A stretch of DNA of 35,262 nt from Candidatus Bathyarchaeota archaeon (GTDB lineage: Archaea > Thermoproteota > Bathyarchaeia > Bathyarchaeales > Bathycorpusculaceae), in assembly GCA_016927895.1 (NCBI GenBank), contig JAFGLT010000106.1, positions 1 through 35,262 of the forward strand, read 5' to 3'. The translations under genes and the position numbers were made by a program. Of this stretch, positions 1 through 8,614 are shown piece by piece. The notes below the pieces were generated by a model, which searched no databases, was not told where the DNA came from, and was given only the letters and a program-made list of their open reading frames with translations. Position 1 is the first letter of the stretch; each line of letters opens with the position of its first letter.

Positions 1-213
1 AGGTGAAACTGGGGAGAAATACTCAAAGATGGCGGCCCTTCTTGGAAAAGATATTCTCTGCGCTCTGTAAAAACGCATAACACTAAAACCCAACAGTTCC
101 ATCAGACCCGCTTCGCCTTCCTCGCAGTAACGAACATAGGCTATCCAGTTCAGTCTGCCAAAAGCGTCGGTGTCATCCGGAAGAACTCTCACGTTCTTTT
201 TTACATAAATCAT
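1..213 (-). CDS. hot-dog fold acyl-CoA thioesterase-like protein (C-terminus cut by window edge)
   Basis: Reverse strand from ATG at 213 reads MIYVKKNVRVLPDDTDAFGRLNWIAYVRYCEEGEAGLMELLGFSVMRFYRAQRISFPRRAAIFEYFSPVSP; the DTDxxGxLN...YxRYxEEG pattern resembles 4HBT/YbgC thioesterases. Open to window start; absent from ORF track. Confidence 0.65.
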   Translation of the reverse strand, partial: MIYVKKNVRVLPDDTDAFGRLNWIAYVRYCEEGEAGLMELLGFSVMRFYRAQRISFPRRAAIFEYFSPVSP

Positions 214-422
214 TTTTTATCGTGATACCTTTTATTCTCAAGACTTAAAAATACTGTGAGGCGAGCACTTGGACTTGGAAAAAGATAGGGCAAACTAATT
301 TTAATCCAAAAAACAACGTAAAAACACATAGGTGCTCTCAAAAGTAGGGAGTAAAAGCCGCGCTTTCCGATTCAAATGTTTATCAGTAAGTCACTGGATT
401 AATCCTCTTTGGAGGAAAAAAC

Positions 423-587
423 TTGACGAAAAGCTTGATACAATCTGAAGAAAAAATGAAACAGAGGATAATCGACTGTTTAAAAGATATTGAATGGGAT
501 ATAATACAGGGAAAAATTGATGATGTAATGACGAAACTGGAGGAAGCGCATAAACTTGCTCAGGAATGGGGAGAAAAAAAGAGTTAG
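423..587 (+). CDS. small hypothetical protein (54 aa, charged, helical)
   Basis: TTG start 5-10 nt after GGAGGA; reads LTKSLIQSEEKMKQRIIDCLKDIEWDIIQGKIDDVMTKLEEAHKLAQEWGEKKS*. Below ORF-track threshold. Confidence 0.5.
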   Translation: MTKSLIQSEEKMKQRIIDCLKDIEWDIIQGKIDDVMTKLEEAHKLAQEWGEKKS

Positions 588-721
588 CAGTGCGTCACGC
601 GCGTCCTAACTGGTTGATTCTTCAAGACTGCGTGTTCTCAAGAACTATTCTTTTGCAGTGGTGGACTATTATAGAATAACTTTAAAGCGCGGAGCAGATA
701 ATAGTAATCTGGTTGTTGAGT

Positions 722-907
722 ATGGTTCGATGTATCTGCGGAGCGGATAACATGGAGCAGAAATACTGCACGAGTTGTGGCACGCAATTACTGTACGATT
801 GCGAAAAATGCAAGAAACCTGTAAACATAACAGAGAAATTCTGTGGAGCCTGCGGGACTAAGAACCCCCATTATAACGCTAAAACATATAACACGCACCC
901 GCGCTAA
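722..907 (+). CDS. small double zinc-ribbon protein
   Basis: MVRCICGADNMEQKYCTSCGTQLLYDCEKCKKPVNITEKFCGACGTKN has repeated CxC/CxxC pairs; the track starts at 713 but ATG 722 is a good alternative. Confidence 0.6.
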   Translation: MVRCICGADNMEQKYCTSCGTQLLYDCEKCKKPVNITEKFCGACGTKNPHYNAKTYNTHPR

Positions 908-1217
908 GCAGATTCCTTCTCTTTTTACTGTTGCGCCCCAAGTAGCGTGCGCTTCAGAAATCAGAAAATCAATTGTTTCTGAAATGGCCACATTTATAAC
1001 ATGGGAATTCCCCACGCAAGCCCTCGGATGCGAATGCAATGGCAACAAAACGTAATGTCGTATTGTATCTAAACAAAGCCCTCGTTGAAAAATTTGGAAG
1101 AAATCGGCTTTAATCTGAGTAAAACGTTTGCAAACCATTTAAAACATTTAATGATGCAGTTCTCAACGTTCAATTCAGTGAGTAACGTTAATTCTACCGA
1201 AAATGGAATAAATAATA

Positions 1218-1292
1218 TGGGGCTGCCCGGATTTGAACCGGGGTCTATAGAGCCCAAGTCTACAAGCCTAGACCAAACTAGCCGACAGCCCC
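1218..1292 (-). tRNA. tRNA-Pro (anticodon UGG)
   Basis: Reverse complement GGGGCTG TC GGCT AGTTTGGTCTA GGCT T GTAGA CTTGGGC TCTAT AGAC CCCGG TTCAAAT CCGGG CAGCCCC A; full cloverleaf, loop CU-UGG-GC, A73, no encoded CCA. Confidence 0.9.
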
Positions 1293-1467
1293 GCATGTTT
1301 TGCCGTCCTTATGCGGGTGGCAGAGAAAGATAATTTGGTATGCACCATAAAAACTTTAGCTATACTGCCGTGTTTTTTAAGCGGCATTCCTCGTTTCTTT
1401 GTTAAAAGTCGAATCGATTTTCTGTTTTCATGTTAGAGTTAGGGGCTTTTCTTGTTGTTTGTTGTGT

Positions 1468-1806
1468 TCATTTTTTGCGTAGGCTGCATTGGAGTACTTT
1501 TGGGCAGAGTAGGCATTCTTCTGGTAGAGGTGCGTCGTGTGGTAGTGTGTTTAGTAGGCTGGAGAAGTGTGCGCATTTTGCTGGTGACTCGAAAACTTTC
1601 GGGTATTCGGCTGGTTTCACGTCTACGATTTTCATGTTTTCTATGGTTATGTCGAGTTTTGACATGCAGTGAGGACAAGCGTAGTATGACTGGCGGGGTA
1701 TGGTGGACTTGTCTGTTAGGATGGTGGGTTTTTCGAATGTTTTTTCGCATCCCTTGTATGGGCATCGGAGTTTTTCGGCGTGGGAATGCGGATGGGGAAA
1801 ATGCAT
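1468..1806 (-). CDS. zinc-finger/zinc-ribbon protein (112 aa)
   Basis: MHFPHPHSHAEKLRCPYKGCEKTFEKPTIL...YYACPHCMSKLDI... with CPYxGC, CPHC and CLLC elements. Confidence 0.7.
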   Translation of the reverse strand: MHFPHPHSHAEKLRCPYKGCEKTFEKPTILTDKSTIPRQSYYACPHCMSKLDITIENMKIVDVKPAEYPKVFESPAKCAHFSSLLNTLPHDAPLPEECLLCPKVLQCSLRKK

Positions 1807-1908
1807 TTTTTGTCCACCTTGTTTAATTTCTTCGATGGTATCGTTACTGTTAATATTTTATAAACGTTTCTGAACATAAGAACAACATAACTACAAAACG
1901 ATAAAAAA

Positions 1909-1982
1909 AGCCCCGGGCGGGCTTTGATCCCGCGGCCTGCTGCTTACGAGGCAGCCGCTCTGCCAGGCTGAGCTACCGAGGC
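1909..1982 (-). tRNA. tRNA-Thr (anticodon CGU)
   Basis: Reverse complement GCCTCGG TAGCTCAGCCTGGCAGAGC G GCTGC CTCGTAA GCAGC AGGCC GCGGG ATCAAAG CCCGC CCGGGGC T; cloverleaf with anticodon CGT and T73. Confidence 0.92.
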
Positions 1983-2127
1983 ACCTTTAACAGCTAAACC
2001 AGTGATGTATGCGCATTTTTAAATGTTAGGAAAACATGTTGCGGCAAGCGTCAATTTTAAAAGCTTCGCCTCTAAATTAAACATTGTACGCTACATTTGA
2101 TTTTTTTTAGGGTGGAGGCTTGTTTAG

Positions 2128-3156
2128 TTGAGGAAAACAAGGGTTAAAAAAGGCGTTAAGGGCGGGACAAGCGGAGACTTAGGCGAACGAAAGCTAATTA
2201 AGCTCATGCAGAGCCACTTGAGCGTTATGCCCGATTTGCCTGTGCCTTTCGGGGACGACGTTTCCGCTGTTAACATAGGCGGTGGACGCGTTGCAGTTTT
2301 GAAAACTGATATGCTGATAGGCAAGACTGATGTGCCGCGGGGCATGAGCCTTTGGCAAGCGGCGCGTAAAGCGGTTGTGATGAACATCAGCGATTTTGCA
2401 GCTAAAGGCGTGGAGCCTACGGCGCTGCTTGTGTCGCTTGGGCTGCCACGAGATTTCATCCAGAAGGACGTGGAGGAGATCGCACGAGGATTGAATACTG
2501 GAGCGCGGGAGTACGGTGCCTACGTGGTCGGCGGTGACACTAGTGAGGCTTCAGATTTGGTTGTGGCGATTTCGCTTTTTGGAACCGCCAAACGCAAAGA
2601 ACTTGTGTTGCGTAGCGGTGCTAGGGCAGGAGACATTGTGGCGGTTACGGGTTTCTTCGGCAAGACGGCTGCGGGTTTGCGGCTGCTTCTTGACGGCTAC
2701 GCGACGTCGAAAGGGTTGCGCGAAGTGCTTTTGCGTTCGGTTTGTATGCCTAACGCCCGGTTATGTGAAGGCTTGGCTCTTTGCCGTTCAGGTGCTTTGT
2801 CATCTTCAATTGATTCCAGTGATGGTTTAGCTTGGAGTTTACATGAGCTGGCGAGGATGAGCGGCGTGGGATTCGTGGTTAACAAGGTGCCGCTTGCGGA
2901 TGAAGTTCGCAGGTTTGCTGAGTTCAATGGTCTTGACGCTTTGGAGCTTGCGCTTTACGGCGGGGAAGAATACGAATTGGTGGTTACCGTTAAGCCTAAA
3001 CGGTGGGCTGACGCGGAAATGGCTGTTAAAACAGCTGGTGGACGTCTTTTACCTATCGGCAAGGCTACACGTGATAGACAAGTGCTGTTGGATGTTGACG
3101 GAGAGAAAAGTCCTATTGAGGCGCGGGGCTGGGAACATTTTAAAAGCAAGATTTGA
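2128..3156 (+). CDS. thiL: thiamine-monophosphate kinase
   Basis: 342 aa AIR-synthase/ThiL-like: LGERKLIKLMQ...PFGDDVSAV...VLKTDMLIGKTDVPRGM...NISDFAAKGVEPTALLVSLGLP...VGGDTSEA...SSIDSSDGLAWSL...YGGEEYELVVTV. Confidence 0.92.
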   Translation: MRKTRVKKGVKGGTSGDLGERKLIKLMQSHLSVMPDLPVPFGDDVSAVNIGGGRVAVLKTDMLIGKTDVPRGMSLWQAARKAVVMNISDFAAKGVEPTALLVSLGLPRDFIQKDVEEIARGLNTGAREYGAYVVGGDTSEASDLVVAISLFGTAKRKELVLRSGARAGDIVAVTGFFGKTAAGLRLLLDGYATSKGLREVLLRSVCMPNARLCEGLALCRSGALSSSIDSSDGLAWSLHELARMSGVGFVVNKVPLADEVRRFAEFNGLDALELALYGGEEYELVVTVKPKRWADAEMAVKTAGGRLLPIGKATRDRQVLLDVDGEKSPIEARGWEHFKSKI

Positions 3157-3709
3157 CTTTGCGGTCCAAAAGATAGTTCAATATGGTTATGCACGAAGCG
3201 GCTAGGTACGGCTGTTTGCCCAAGCTGATTTTTTCTCCGTAGCGAAGCGTGAAAGCCTCTGCTTTCTTGGGTAAACCCACGTGGTCGCCTAGCACGAACA
3301 CGCAGTTCTCAGTCAACTCGGTTTTTGCTACGTCTTTTCCGCCCTCCTCAAGCACGTATACGCTTGTGGTTTCAGCTTTAACCTTCAAGAGCGCTTCAAA
3401 ACTTGTCTTGCTGGTTGTTATGCCTGGGTGCTGTTTGCCTGAAATCACTTTTTTGAGGATGCTTTGCCAAGTATCAATGTCCGTGCGTACATCATAAAGT
3501 GTTGCGCCGTCTATCTGGATGTGTAATGGCGGTTTGGTTGGACCGTTTAGAACAGCGTGGAAAACAACGTTTCTGCGTAATCCGTGTGAGAGAAAGAGGC
3601 TTGCAACTATGCATTCGTGGACGATGTCTAAGCGGCCTGCGTCGTGTAGGTTGTGGAAGCTTGAGTCTGTTTTTCCTAGGCGTGAGAATAGTATGAACTC
3701 GCGTGTCAA
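3140..3709 (-). CDS. trmY: tRNA (pseudouridine(54)-N1)-methyltransferase
   Basis: 189 aa; MTREFILFSR...GRLDIVHECIVASLFLSHGLRRNVVFHAVLNGP...FVLGDHVGLPKKAE...SLGKQPYLAASCITILNYLLDR matches the TrmY SPOUT family pattern. Confidence 0.87.
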   Translation of the reverse strand: MTREFILFSRLGKTDSSFHNLHDAGRLDIVHECIVASLFLSHGLRRNVVFHAVLNGPTKPPLHIQIDGATLYDVRTDIDTWQSILKKVISGKQHPGITTSKTSFEALLKVKAETTSVYVLEEGGKDVAKTELTENCVFVLGDHVGLPKKAEAFTLRYGEKISLGKQPYLAASCITILNYLLDRKVKSCF

Positions 3710-3770
3710 CTGTTAATCACGGGTTTTGTTATTTGCATATGACCTTTTAAACCAGACCATTGATTCGCGG

Positions 3771-4022
3771 TTAAGTGCGTTTTAGGCCTCGTTTTATTCT
3801 TTCCCTCACGTCTTTGGTTAGCGTGATGACTATGTATCCGATGTAGGCTAGTATGGCGCCGATTATATAGTGGTGCGGAATGGGAAATCCAAATGTGCCC
3901 GACCATATGGGGTCGCTTGGAGACTGATACGCCAACTCGAATGCTCCCCAGAAAAACGTCCAAAACCCAATGTTGAATACGGTATGTCCAAGCCAAACTC
4001 TCCAATTCATTTCAGTAACCAC
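3771..4022 (-). CDS. small membrane protein (83 aa)
   Basis: Two hydrophobic segments (GHTVFNIGFWTFFWGAFELAY, HYIIGAILAYIGYIVITL) and a basic C-terminus. Confidence 0.6.
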   Translation of the reverse strand: MVTEMNWRVWLGHTVFNIGFWTFFWGAFELAYQSPSDPIWSGTFGFPIPHHYIIGAILAYIGYIVITLTKDVRERIKRGLKRT

Positions 4023-4155
4023 CCATTCAGAAAGCCTATTGTGTATATCTGCTAGAAAAAACTTTGCATACGATGTTGACTGGAAAAAGTGATGGATTTG
4101 CTTCTAGAACAAATGTTTTAAGTTTTGCACAGGAACTTGTTAATTGTGACTGTGT

Positions 4156-4485
4156 ATGGGCAGCAAAGAAACAGGCGAAAGTAACGTTGAGAAGATTGGT
4201 AATCTTAACGAGATTTTTGAAGATATAATCTCGGATGCGTCTGACCTGATAAAGGACCTTTACTGGAGCGTGAAGACTTACCTACTTTTTGGGCTCATAA
4301 CGATTCTGTTCGGGGTGCAAACGCTCGTTTACAATATAGACACAATCCAAGAGCATTTTTTCATACCTGCATTTGTGGCTGGGACTATGCTTTTTGCTGG
4401 TGCGGTTCAAATTGGTAACTACTTCAGACTCCGAAAGAAGTATTCGCGATTGTTCAGGGTGCAGGATGAATTGAAGCGAGCCTAG
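4156..4485 (+). CDS. membrane protein (109 aa)
   Basis: ATG start; hydrophobic helices YLLFGLITILFGVQTLVYNI and FIPAFVAGTMLFAGAVQIGNYF. Confidence 0.65.
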   Translation: MGSKETGESNVEKIGNLNEIFEDIISDASDLIKDLYWSVKTYLLFGLITILFGVQTLVYNIDTIQEHFFIPAFVAGTMLFAGAVQIGNYFRLRKKYSRLFRVQDELKRA

Positions 4486-4496
4486 GAGAATGATTG

Positions 4497-4796
4497 ATGT
4501 CTTTTCCTAGGAGAAAACCCGCTAGAATAGCGTTGGACTTGTTCGATTGCATAGATGAGAAAAACGGCCAAGCCTCTAAATGGGACCTGATTAAAGTGGT
4601 TGGAACCGAATCCCAGTTTCATTACTGGCTTGAAGAGTTTCTGCTGAAAGACAAGTTTGTTGAGGAACAGCAAACGTCGAACCGCAGTTTTTACAGGAAA
4701 ACCGAATCTGGGGAACTTTTGCACAGGTTACTGAAGAACGGCAAGATAATGCACGCACTGTTAAAAGTCAGCGGAAGAAGACTGCGAAGAGATTAA
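4497..4796 (+). CDS. winged-helix-like DNA-binding protein
   Basis: About 100 aa; ALDLFDCIDEKNGQASKWDLIKVVGTESQFHYWLEEFLLKDKFVEEQQTSNRSFYRKTESGELLHRLL resembles archaeal wHTH proteins; follows 4156-4485 closely. Confidence 0.65.
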   Translation: MSFPRRKPARIALDLFDCIDEKNGQASKWDLIKVVGTESQFHYWLEEFLLKDKFVEEQQTSNRSFYRKTESGELLHRLLKNGKIMHALLKVSGRRLRRD

Positions 4797-4897
4797 AATT
4801 GAACATCCATTTGCATAATGCTTGCTTGTTTTTCGAATAACCGCGATTTGTGGTAAAGTTACTGCCACGAAAAAGAAGTCGCCTTGGTTCTGGTTTG

Positions 4898-5296
4898 TTA
4901 GAAGGGAACGATGTAAGTTTTGTCGCCTTCTTTTTTGCCTTTTACCAGTTCAAGGTGTCTGAGTATGGCGATTTGGTTTTGTGCTCTCACTGGCGACAGG
5001 TTTAACTCGGCGCAGATTTCTTGAAGGGTGACCTTGCCTTTGTCGGTTACGAACCTGTACAAGGCTTTCTGCTGGTCGTCTAAGGTATCTTTCCCGCTTG
5101 GCTTGTCCTCTTGGTCTAGTATTTTAGCTGAGTACACGGCTTTTGGGTCGCAGGTTTGAACAGGGTGTGTTTCTTCCATGTGGCAGTCTTCGCAGAGGGT
5201 TGCGCCTTTAAAGATGTGGCTGTTTTCTTTTGAGATTTCGCATCCGCAGAGTTGGCATTTTATATTTCCATTTTCAACCATTATGTCTTCACTCAT
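4898..5296 (-). CDS. zinc-ribbon plus winged-helix protein
   Basis: CQLCGCEISKENSHIFKGATLCEDC followed by LYRFVTDKGKVTLQEICAELNLSPVRAQNQIAILRHLELVKGKKEGDKTYIVPF; internal ATG 5296 preferred to track start 5380. Confidence 0.75.
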   Translation of the reverse strand: MSEDIMVENGNIKCQLCGCEISKENSHIFKGATLCEDCHMEETHPVQTCDPKAVYSAKILDQEDKPSGKDTLDDQQKALYRFVTDKGKVTLQEICAELNLSPVRAQNQIAILRHLELVKGKKEGDKTYIVPF

Positions 5297-5484
5297 CCAG
5301 TTGCTTATGTGCCAAAGAAAGAAGTTTTTAGCCTTAAAATGGTTTTTTGATAAAGCCTGCGTTGTGTGCCGCTTAAGCAAATCTTGGATGGACGCGGTTT
5401 TTGTCTAGTTTCCCCTCTTTTTGGTGTAGAAGTGGATTAGTAATTCATAAAAAACTAATAAAGCAAGCGGTCAAGGTGAAAAAC

Positions 5485-5619
5485 ATGTGCATATTACCAA
5501 ATTTCGAACAGTCGGATCTCGAGGAGTTTACACGAAAAGGGAAACGCGGCGTTAAGAAAGCCGAAGCTGAAACTGTGGAATTGTTTATCGCTGAGCAGCC
5601 ATTAGAGACTCAGGTTTAA
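5485..5619 (+). CDS. small hypothetical protein (44 aa)
   Basis: ATG 5485 after AAGGTGAAAA; MCILPNFEQSDLEEFTRKGKRGVKKAEAETVELFIAEQPLETQV*. Confidence 0.5.
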   Translation: MCILPNFEQSDLEEFTRKGKRGVKKAEAETVELFIAEQPLETQV

Positions 5620-5662
5620 CGGCTGTTTTCTAACTATCAACAGGTCTACCCGTTTTGGCTTA

Positions 5663-5728
5663 ACCTGTACAACACTTTGTCCCAAAAAACGTCACGTTTT
5701 TATTTGACACCCATGGACCTGTACAACA
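5663..5728. repeat. 12-bp direct repeat ACCTGTACAACA, two copies
   Basis: ACCTGTACAACA at 5663-5674 and 5717-5728, start-to-start spacing 54 bp, in the intergenic region upstream of the HtrA-like gene. Confidence 0.6.
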
Positions 5729-5982
5729 AGGCTACACTAATAGCCTACTTATGTTCCTTGTCTTTTCGTGGTTACTGAATGGTTCATCGAAATCAGGTGA
5801 GCATAATAAAAAGTCGATTCGGAGTTAATTTGGAAAAATCATTAAATAATTTCGTTTGAACATGTTAAACAGCGACAAGAAAGAGTTGTTAACGTTTGAT
5901 AAGACAACAAGAAAACAGGCTTTTGAGGTCTTTGCACGCCCCTACATATCTGGCAGTCGCGGAGTTAGCGGGTGGTGATCAC

Positions 5983-7056
5983 TTGGAAATTCCGAAGAAA
6001 CAGGAAAGAAAAATTGCATTCAGCCTTATAGTAATCGTTTTAGCGGTTAGCCTTTGCACAGGCACGTTAGTGGGCTACTGGGCAGGTCACATGTCCACTT
6101 CAAACAAAATTGATGAGCTGGAAAATCAATTATCAGCAATTCAAGAACAAATCAGCAATTTTCTAACAGCAACTGAAACCTCTAGTCAAGACCAGAGCGA
6201 TATTTTGGAGACAATAGTTGCGCTTGAAGATGAACTTTCAGAAATCCAAGATGAAATAGATGACTTGGAAACGTCTAACACTGGCGGCCAAGACACTGAC
6301 GAAATTATGGACGAAATCAGCAGACTCAAAAGTCAACTTTCAACGCTTCAGGGGGACATCAGTAACCTTAAAACCCAGCTGTCAACATTACATGAAGACA
6401 TCAGCAGCATCAACTCAACCACTGTGATTTATGAGAACACAACTTACGTTCTGGGCGAGAATGTGTCGCTCTCTGAGCTTTTCGAGCAGGTTAGCGAATC
6501 AGTTGTCGTAGTAGAAGCGGTACTTAGCCCAACCACGGGCTCTCAAGGCTCTGGTTTTGTATACAACTATTCAGGACAGATGATTATCCTCACAAATAAT
6601 CACGTAATCGACGGTGCCATGAGCATCAACGTAACATTCTCGAACGGGAAAACGTACACAGGCTCGCTTGAAGGTTCCAACCCAAACATGGATGTTGCAG
6701 TGCTCACAACAAGTGCACCGCAAAGCGAGTACAATCCTCTAAGCATGTTTAGCTCTTCAACACTTAAGGTTGGCGACCCCGTGATAGTGGTTGGCACCCC
6801 CTATGGTCTACCCGGGTCAATGAGCAACGGCATAGTAAGCGCCTTGGACAGAATAATAACCATAGATACAATCACGCTGACCAACATAATTCAAACAACT
6901 GCTCCCCTGAACCCGGGCAACTCGGGAGGCCCAGTAATGAATTATCTGGGGCAAGTGGTCGGCATGGCTACTGCCATAGTTGAAGATTCCCAAGGTATAG
7001 GGTTCGCAATACCGTCGGATACAATTCTGCAAGAAATTATGGACATCATGAGCTAA
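5983..7056 (+). CDS. HtrA/DegP-like trypsin-fold serine protease, membrane anchored, coiled-coil N-terminus
   Basis: Candidate triad ILTNNHVIDG (His), NMDVAVLTT (Asp), LNPGNSGGPVMN (Ser); N-terminal TM helix IAFSLIVIVLAVSLCTGTLVGYWAG then heptad-like coiled coil. TTG 5983 after GGTGGTGATC preferred over 5896. Confidence 0.88.
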   Translation: MEIPKKQERKIAFSLIVIVLAVSLCTGTLVGYWAGHMSTSNKIDELENQLSAIQEQISNFLTATETSSQDQSDILETIVALEDELSEIQDEIDDLETSNTGGQDTDEIMDEISRLKSQLSTLQGDISNLKTQLSTLHEDISSINSTTVIYENTTYVLGENVSLSELFEQVSESVVVVEAVLSPTTGSQGSGFVYNYSGQMIILTNNHVIDGAMSINVTFSNGKTYTGSLEGSNPNMDVAVLTTSAPQSEYNPLSMFSSSTLKVGDPVIVVGTPYGLPGSMSNGIVSALDRIITIDTITLTNIIQTTAPLNPGNSGGPVMNYLGQVVGMATAIVEDSQGIGFAIPSDTILQEIMDIMS

Positions 7057-7133
7057 CACTGGTAGCTGTTTGTTTGCTTTCAGAATCGAATGTTCTATAA
7101 AAAGGGGCAAAAAGCTACGTTAGTCCGCGTTAG

Positions 7134-7283
7134 TCATGTTCTCTGCTTGTTCAATTCTCTAAGCGTTTTTCTCTGTTCAATTTTACGCCTGAGTCTGTAA
7201 CTCCTTTTCACTCGGTACCAATTGCCGTGAGTGTTTCTATAACTTTTTTTGCCTTTATCTTTCTTTTTTGGTTTTCGTCTCAT
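7134..7283 (-). CDS. small highly basic protein (49 aa)
   Basis: Reverse strand ATG 7283: MRRKPKKKDKGKKSYRNTHGNWYRVKRSYRLRRKIEQRKTLRELNKQRT*; below track threshold. Confidence 0.5.
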   Translation of the reverse strand: MRRKPKKKDKGKKSYRNTHGNWYRVKRSYRLRRKIEQRKTLRELNKQRT

Positions 7284-7334
7284 TTTTTAACCCGTAAAAA
7301 GGGGTAGTTTTTTGGTTTAGAACCATGTTTTTTA

Positions 7335-7613
7335 CTAGATTTTACACTCTTTAAGATTTTTTAAATCCATGAGGGTCTTGTTGAGTGCTATTACATCGCC
7401 TACTTTTTTAACGGCGGTTATAGGTAAACAAACCGTTAGGGAGCCGAGAAAAGGTTTTTTGAAGCCAAGTTCTAATGTTGCCTCTTTGGTTAAGTCGACG
7501 TCTAGATGTGTTATGTTCCACGTGTTTATGTCTGCGTGTGCGCCGTCTACTTCTCCCAGAGTGTACGCGTCCGATGTAATTACGTTCATTCCATTCAATT
7601 TACCAACTTTCAT
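7335..7613 (-). CDS. PRC-barrel domain protein
   Basis: MKVGKLNGMNVITSDAYTLGEVDGAHADINTWNITHLDVDL...AVKKVGDVIALNKTL resembles archaeal PRC-barrel proteins. Confidence 0.8.
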   Translation of the reverse strand: MKVGKLNGMNVITSDAYTLGEVDGAHADINTWNITHLDVDLTKEATLELGFKKPFLGSLTVCLPITAVKKVGDVIALNKTLMDLKNLKECKI

Positions 7614-7768
7614 ATCAAAACAACCATACGAATATTCTCACCATAATATTTGAATATTCTGGATATTTGTCCAAATCTAAAAAAGAAAAATAAAAACAAG
7701 TGTGAATAGCCAATGACGTAGCTAAACATTAAAAAAGGGCGCTCCGTACATTACTGTTGTGATTTAAT

Positions 7769-8017
7769 TTGTTCGAGAAGGCTTCTGAGAAAGTATTAAC
7801 GGATAATGAGGTAGATATAGATTCAACTCTTCTTGCCGCCAATAAAGTTACAGACTTTTTAGATGAAAACTTGGAAAAACCGTTTGAACGTTACATGGTA
7901 GCAAGGCTTGTCTCTATTCTGTATGAGGAAACAAAAGATTACTCTTTAGAACCAGAATTTGAGTCTAAACTTAGGCAACTCGCCCGACAAAAACCGAAGA
8001 AATCAAATGGAGACTAA
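7769..8017 (+). CDS. hypothetical protein (82 aa)
   Basis: Acidic helical ORF MFEKASEKVLTDNEVDIDSTLLAANKVTDFLDENLEKPFERYMVARLVSILYEETKDYSLEPEFESKLRQLARQ. Confidence 0.55.
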   Translation: MFEKASEKVLTDNEVDIDSTLLAANKVTDFLDENLEKPFERYMVARLVSILYEETKDYSLEPEFESKLRQLARQKPKKSNGD

Positions 8018-8069
8018 CCTACTTACATCACATTTTTATTCCTGAACGCGCTGGACTCAGATCTTCGAC

Positions 8070-8486
8070 ATGGAAAGCCATAGCATGGTTCCTGAGTTTA
8101 AAGGCCGGTTCCTCGGCATTATCGTTTTGGTAGCCGTCCATTTCATCATCGGATTTATTCACGTGATTTTTGGGTTTGCTTTGCTTTCAGGCAGTTTTTC
8201 TGTTTCTGTCCTATCTGTTACGACGCTGGTTTACAGTATTTACACTTCAGCTTATGGCCTGTTAACGTTGCTGTTCACATTTTTGGTTTGGACAGGCAAA
8301 CGTTTAGGGTGGATTGGCACTACCGCGGTCTCTTCATTCGTGATTATCGCGGATTCCCTAACTATGCTAGGTTTGCTCACCGTTCTGGGTATACCAAAGT
8401 TTGCCGCCGTCGGCGAAATACCTGTTAGCATTATAATCTTGGGATACCTTTTCCAACCCCACGTTAGAGCAAAATATGCCATATAA
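8070..8486 (+). CDS. integral membrane protein (138 aa)
   Basis: About four hydrophobic helices beginning LGIIVLVAVHFIIGFIHVIFGFALL. Confidence 0.65.
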   Translation: MESHSMVPEFKGRFLGIIVLVAVHFIIGFIHVIFGFALLSGSFSVSVLSVTTLVYSIYTSAYGLLTLLFTFLVWTGKRLGWIGTTAVSSFVIIADSLTMLGLLTVLGIPKFAAVGEIPVSIIILGYLFQPHVRAKYAI

Positions 8487-8614
8487 CACGGCACATCGCA
8501 GTTTTTCTATCTGTTTGGGATTAAATTGAATTCACTTGGATGATGAGGTGAACTCACGTCTCAAGTAAAATGGGCAAAATGCAGGTGCTGCGCTGAAGGG
8601 TGGGTTTGTTTTTT

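Noticed and set aside
788-1296. Minus ORFs 788-1138 and 1069-1296, plus ORF 1085-1333
   Set aside because: Two of them run through the tRNA-Pro gene (e.g. GLPGFEPGS is a tRNA-derived translation) and none shows domain features.
1439-1826. ORFs 1439-1765 (-), 1452-1826 (+) and 1430-1672 (+)
   Set aside because: They overlap the better supported zinc-finger ORF 1468-1806 (-) and show no recognisable domains.
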